DNA from: Myxococcales bacterium
GTDB lineage: Bacteria; Myxococcota_A; Polyangia; Polyangiales; JAFGIB01
Assembly (NCBI GenBank): GCA_029880325.1
Contig: JAOUOP010000032.1
Location: 1-64,000 of the forward strand
Length of the DNA stretch: 64,000 nt
Reading direction: 5' to 3'
The translations under genes were made by a program, and so were the position numbers. Within the stretch, counting starts at the first letter, position 1. Each line of letters opens with the position of its first letter. Under the pieces are notes generated by a model. That model was given only the letters and a program-made list of their open reading frames with translations, was not told the origin of the DNA and did no database searches. Below, piece by piece: positions 61,577 to 64,000 of this stretch.

Positions 61577-62320
61577 ATGGCCTATATCGATCACGCACGG
61601 CGCGAAGCGCGCCTCAAAATCGTCTACTACGGACCCGGGCTCGGCGGCAAAACCACCAACCTGGAGTGGCTGCATCGCACGTCGCGACCGGAGCGACGCG
61701 GCAAGCTCTTGGCGCTCAACGATGCCTCCGAGCGCACGGTCTTCTTCGACCTCTTGCCGGTCGAGCTGGGCACCTACCGCGGTTACACCATTCGCCTGCA
61801 TCTGTGTACCGTGCCCGGGCAGATAGCCCAGAATCGGGTACGCCAGCTGGTGCTGCGTCATGTGGACGGCATCGTGATGGTGGTCGATAGCCAGCAGGGC
61901 CGCATCAACGAAAACCTCGGCAGCATCGAGAACCTGGCCGAAAACCTCCGCGCCCAGGGCGACGACCCCGGCAAGATGCCGATGGTGGTGCAGTACAACA
62001 AGCAGGACCTGGACAGCGCCCTGGAGGTTTTTCGCCTGCGCGAGTTGTTGGGCGTTCCCGATGAAGTCGAGCAAGTCGCGGCCGTCGCCGTGCGTGGCGA
62101 GGGCGTGATCGAAACCCTCAAGGCCATCACGCGGGCGTGCCTTTCGCTGATCGACGATCCTCAGCATGCACCGGCCGGTCGCAATCCATCGATCATTCCC
62201 GGTCGCCATTCCTCCATGTTTCCCGAGGCCCGTCCAGCGGCACTGGGAAGCGATGAACACAGCGCCCACTCCGAGCTTCCACCGATGCCCCGCCCGCCCC
62301 GCGAAGTCGACGAGCAATAG
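61577..62320 (+). CDS. MglA-type small Ras-like GTPase
   Basis: 247 residues from the ATG at 61577, where the family start (MAYIDHARREARLKIVYYGP) falls; an ATG at 61559 would add six residues. Motifs: GPGLGGKTTN (G1) near 18, CTVPGQ (G3 region) near 80, and NKQDL (G4) near 140. The VPGQ motif, instead of DTAGQ, is diagnostic of the MglA family. Myxococcus MglA sets polarity and starts gliding complexes. Here a C-terminal tail of about 50 residues goes beyond the family, and no mglB gene is adjacent. Canonical MglA has Cys where this one has the second Gly (GPGLCGKT), so this may be a paralog with different partners. Confidence 0.85.
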   Translation: MAYIDHARREARLKIVYYGPGLGGKTTNLEWLHRTSRPERRGKLLALNDASERTVFFDLLPVELGTYRGYTIRLHLCTVPGQIAQNRVRQLVLRHVDGIVMVVDSQQGRINENLGSIENLAENLRAQGDDPGKMPMVVQYNKQDLDSALEVFRLRELLGVPDEVEQVAAVAVRGEGVIETLKAITRACLSLIDDPQHAPAGRNPSIIPGRHSSMFPEARPAALGSDEHSAHSELPPMPRPPREVDEQ

Positions 62321-62363
62321 CCAAGACTCGTGCAAGCTCCCGCTCGCCGTTGTCCTAAATCGA

Positions 62364-62393
62364 TTGCTTGCCTCGCTTGACCCCCAGTAATCA
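62364..62393 (+). promoter_or_regulatory. Weak candidate promoter for the TonB-dependent receptor
   Basis: TTGCTT (62364-62369), an 18-base spacer and TAATCA (62388-62393) lie about 90 bases before the receptor start. The -10 match is poor, so this is only a candidate. Confidence 0.25.
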
Positions 62394-62483
62394 GGTCGGC
62401 TATCTAGCCGCGTGAGTGTGGTGGCCGGGTCGCAGACCGAGGTACGCACACGCTCGCCGACGAGTCGAACGCGGGAGTTCGGA

Positions 62484-64000
62484 ATGACGAAGCGAAGCCT
62501 CTCGAATGTCGCAGCAGCACTTTTGCTGCTCGCGTGGAGCAGTGCAGGTTTGGCCCAGGATGAGGGCGCAGTGGATGGCGATGCGGAAGGCACCGCTGGC
62601 CCGGAGGGCGGCGAAGAGTCCGCCGCCGAGGGCGAAGCCAGCGATGGGCAAGCCGCGGACGAACCATCCGAAGCCGCCGGAGAAGCTCCGGGCGAGTCCG
62701 AGACCGCCGAAGAAACGAGCGCCGGTGGCGACGCTTCGCTGAGCTTGTCGGCGGGGGCTGCCCTGGGTGCCGATTCGACTTCGGCTTCGGCGGATGCGTC
62801 CGGGGACGCGTCCGTCGCCGGCAACAGCGCTGCCGGGGTCGACATCGTGGGCGCGCCCGCTGCGGGCCCCGAGCCTGTCATCAACGGTTCCCACATTCGC
62901 CGGCCCATGCTGCGCGTCGATAACTCGCTGGTATTGACCGGGCCCCTGAGCACCTCGGTACGCCAGGGCGAAGAAGCGCGCACCCGGCAAACCCTGGGTG
63001 GCATTCCAATCGACGCCATCGCCTTCCCCGACACGTTTATGGCGCTCGGCCACGGTGCTCCCGGCGTCACGCGGTTTGCCCTGCGCGGTCAGCCCACTTT
63101 GATCCTCTTGAACGGGCGCCGGCTGGTGGCCGCTCCCTACTTTGGCGGCGGTGGCAACGGCGTGGGCTCTGACGTGATCGACATGAACCAGATCCCGCTG
63201 CGGCTGGTGGAGCGCGTGGAGACCACCCGCGGCATGAATGCGGGTCTCTACGGCGACGGCGCCATCGACGGCGTCATCAACTACGTCACCCACCGGGACT
63301 ACGAGGGTATGGAGGTCCAGCTCGGCGGCGCCATCACCGACAAGCTCGACCAGCACGAAGGCGAGATCACGGCGACCGTCGGCATGGGTAGCGACAAGAG
63401 TGGCATGAACGCCATGGTCAGCTACTTCAACCGCCAGCCACTGGGCGCCGACGAGCGCGACTGGGTCAAGGATCGCGAGCAGCGCCTGGTGACGCTGCAG
63501 GGCAATCCGGCGAGCTACCAGCCGCTGCTGAACTTTGAATATCCGTTCCCGGATCCGGCCTGCGACCAGGCCACGCAGCTCGGCGCCGCCAGCGATCTAC
63601 AGGTGCGCCTGCCGCTCTTCGGCGAGACCGTCACGCGCGCCGGTGGGCCGGCCCTGGACCTGCTGCCCACCGAGCCCTTCGACTACCAGATGCGCTTTTT
63701 GAACAACTTCGACTCGGCGCGCGGTGACGGCGACGGCGTGCTCGAGGCCTACGAGACGGCCACCTATTGCACGGGCAACTTCACCTCGACCCAGGACCTG
63801 GTGATCAAGGACGAGCGCATCCAGGGCTACATGACCATGTGGCACGAGCTCAGCGATCACACCGAGGCGTTTGCCGAGCTCGGCTACTACCGCAGCGACA
63901 ATGAAAACCGCACGGCGCCGTCCTTTCCCATCAGCCGCCTGACCGCCGACCCGGCCGTGCGCGAGGGCGTGGTCGTCACCGAGCAACACGCCGACATTCC
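62484..64000 (+). CDS. TonB-dependent receptor, 5' part (runs off the window)
   Basis: At least 505 residues, open to the window end. The frame starts at the ATG at 62484 (GGGAG 6 bases upstream). A signal peptide (ending SAGLAQ) is followed by about 110 residues rich in Glu, Ala, Gly and Ser. Next comes a plug-like domain: ALGHGAPGVTRFALRGQP, TLILLNGRRLVAAPYFGG and QIPLRLVERVETTRGMNAGLYGDGAIDGVINYVT (the IERIEVLRGPASALYGSGAIGGVIN-type motif). Barrel strands begin after that. It is probably an outer-membrane importer or surface protein; the substrate is unknown. Confidence 0.85.
   Translation, partial: MTKRSLSNVAAALLLLAWSSAGLAQDEGAVDGDAEGTAGPEGGEESAAEGEASDGQAADEPSEAAGEAPGESETAEETSAGGDASLSLSAGAALGADSTSASADASGDASVAGNSAAGVDIVGAPAAGPEPVINGSHIRRPMLRVDNSLVLTGPLSTSVRQGEEARTRQTLGGIPIDAIAFPDTFMALGHGAPGVTRFALRGQPTLILLNGRRLVAAPYFGGGGNGVGSDVIDMNQIPLRLVERVETTRGMNAGLYGDGAIDGVINYVTHRDYEGMEVQLGGAITDKLDQHEGEITATVGMGSDKSGMNAMVSYFNRQPLGADERDWVKDREQRLVTLQGNPASYQPLLNFEYPFPDPACDQATQLGAASDLQVRLPLFGETVTRAGGPALDLLPTEPFDYQMRFLNNFDSARGDGDGVLEAYETATYCTGNFTSTQDLVIKDERIQGYMTMWHELSDHTEAFAELGYYRSDNENRTAPSFPISRLTADPAVREGVVVTEQHADI

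Noticed and set aside
61472..63070. 532-residue minus frame over the MglA and receptor genes
   Set aside because: Conflicts with diagnostic GTPase and TonB-receptor motifs on the plus strand. Ser/Pro/Ala-rich composition is typical of a shadow.

Overview
The window is a strongly GC-rich, gene-dense stretch of chromosome that looks like Myxococcota (former Deltaproteobacteria). The evidence is a gliding-motility (Glt/Nfs-type) envelope cluster, an MglA-type GTPase, FHA and AgmX/TonB-type proteins, many TPR and HEAT-repeat proteins, Cys-rich lipoproteins, a TIGR02147-type regulator beside a lipoprotein gene, and an FtsY with a membrane anchor and a long acidic N-terminus. The order within the phylum cannot be fixed from this sequence. 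I see no rRNA, tRNA, CRISPR array, phage or intact transposase.

Layout. 100-2520: molybdate ABC transporter modABC, closed by a perfect hairpin. 2590-5200: lipoprotein plus TIGR02147-family regulator, and a small STAS-like protein on the other strand. 5190-8080: a membrane heme protein (ferric-reductase/MsrQ-like) coupled to a propeller and di-heme peroxidase fusion. 8250-12081: a four-gene minus-strand operon (sucC-like, sucD-like, single-cluster ferredoxin, trmL) and a TerB-like gene. This block is bracketed by two inverted copies of a MITE-like palindromic element. 12080-17150: GAF protein, a degenerate OmpR-type regulator overlapping pdxA, a 49-aa membrane protein and a degenerate ATP-grasp protein. 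17390-19610: a sensor-like dCache/HAMP protein and a HEAT protein.

19757-49255 is the most interesting part. Two outer-membrane beta-barrel proteins of the GltA/GltB type are followed by ftsY and several accessory genes. Then comes a run of gltC-, gltD-, gltE-, gltF-, gltG- and gltI-like genes: coupled TPR proteins, a TPR lipoprotein, a small secreted protein, an FHA-TM-TonB protein, and a giant TPR protein of about 3,378 residues. An MglA-type GTPase lies at 61.6 kb. Together these could build a trans-envelope complex like the Myxococcus focal-adhesion machinery, with barrels and lipoprotein outside, TPR proteins in the periplasm, GltG bridging the inner membrane, and GltI and MglA in the cytoplasm. 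No AglRQS motor, GltH, GltJ, GltK or MglB gene is in the window, so motility is an inference. Strong sigma70-type promoters, both with an 18-bp spacer, precede the barrel genes and the gltC-like gene.

49286-59966: tsaE, carB, greA, an alpha/beta hydrolase, recG and a sulfatase-superfamily/HEAT membrane protein, closely packed. 59976-61456: a duplicated membrane/PH-like protein and a Cys-rich lipoprotein, on the minus strand. 61577-64000: MglA-type GTPase and the 5' part of a TonB-dependent receptor that runs off the window end.

All calls come from reading the sequence. No database search was run.
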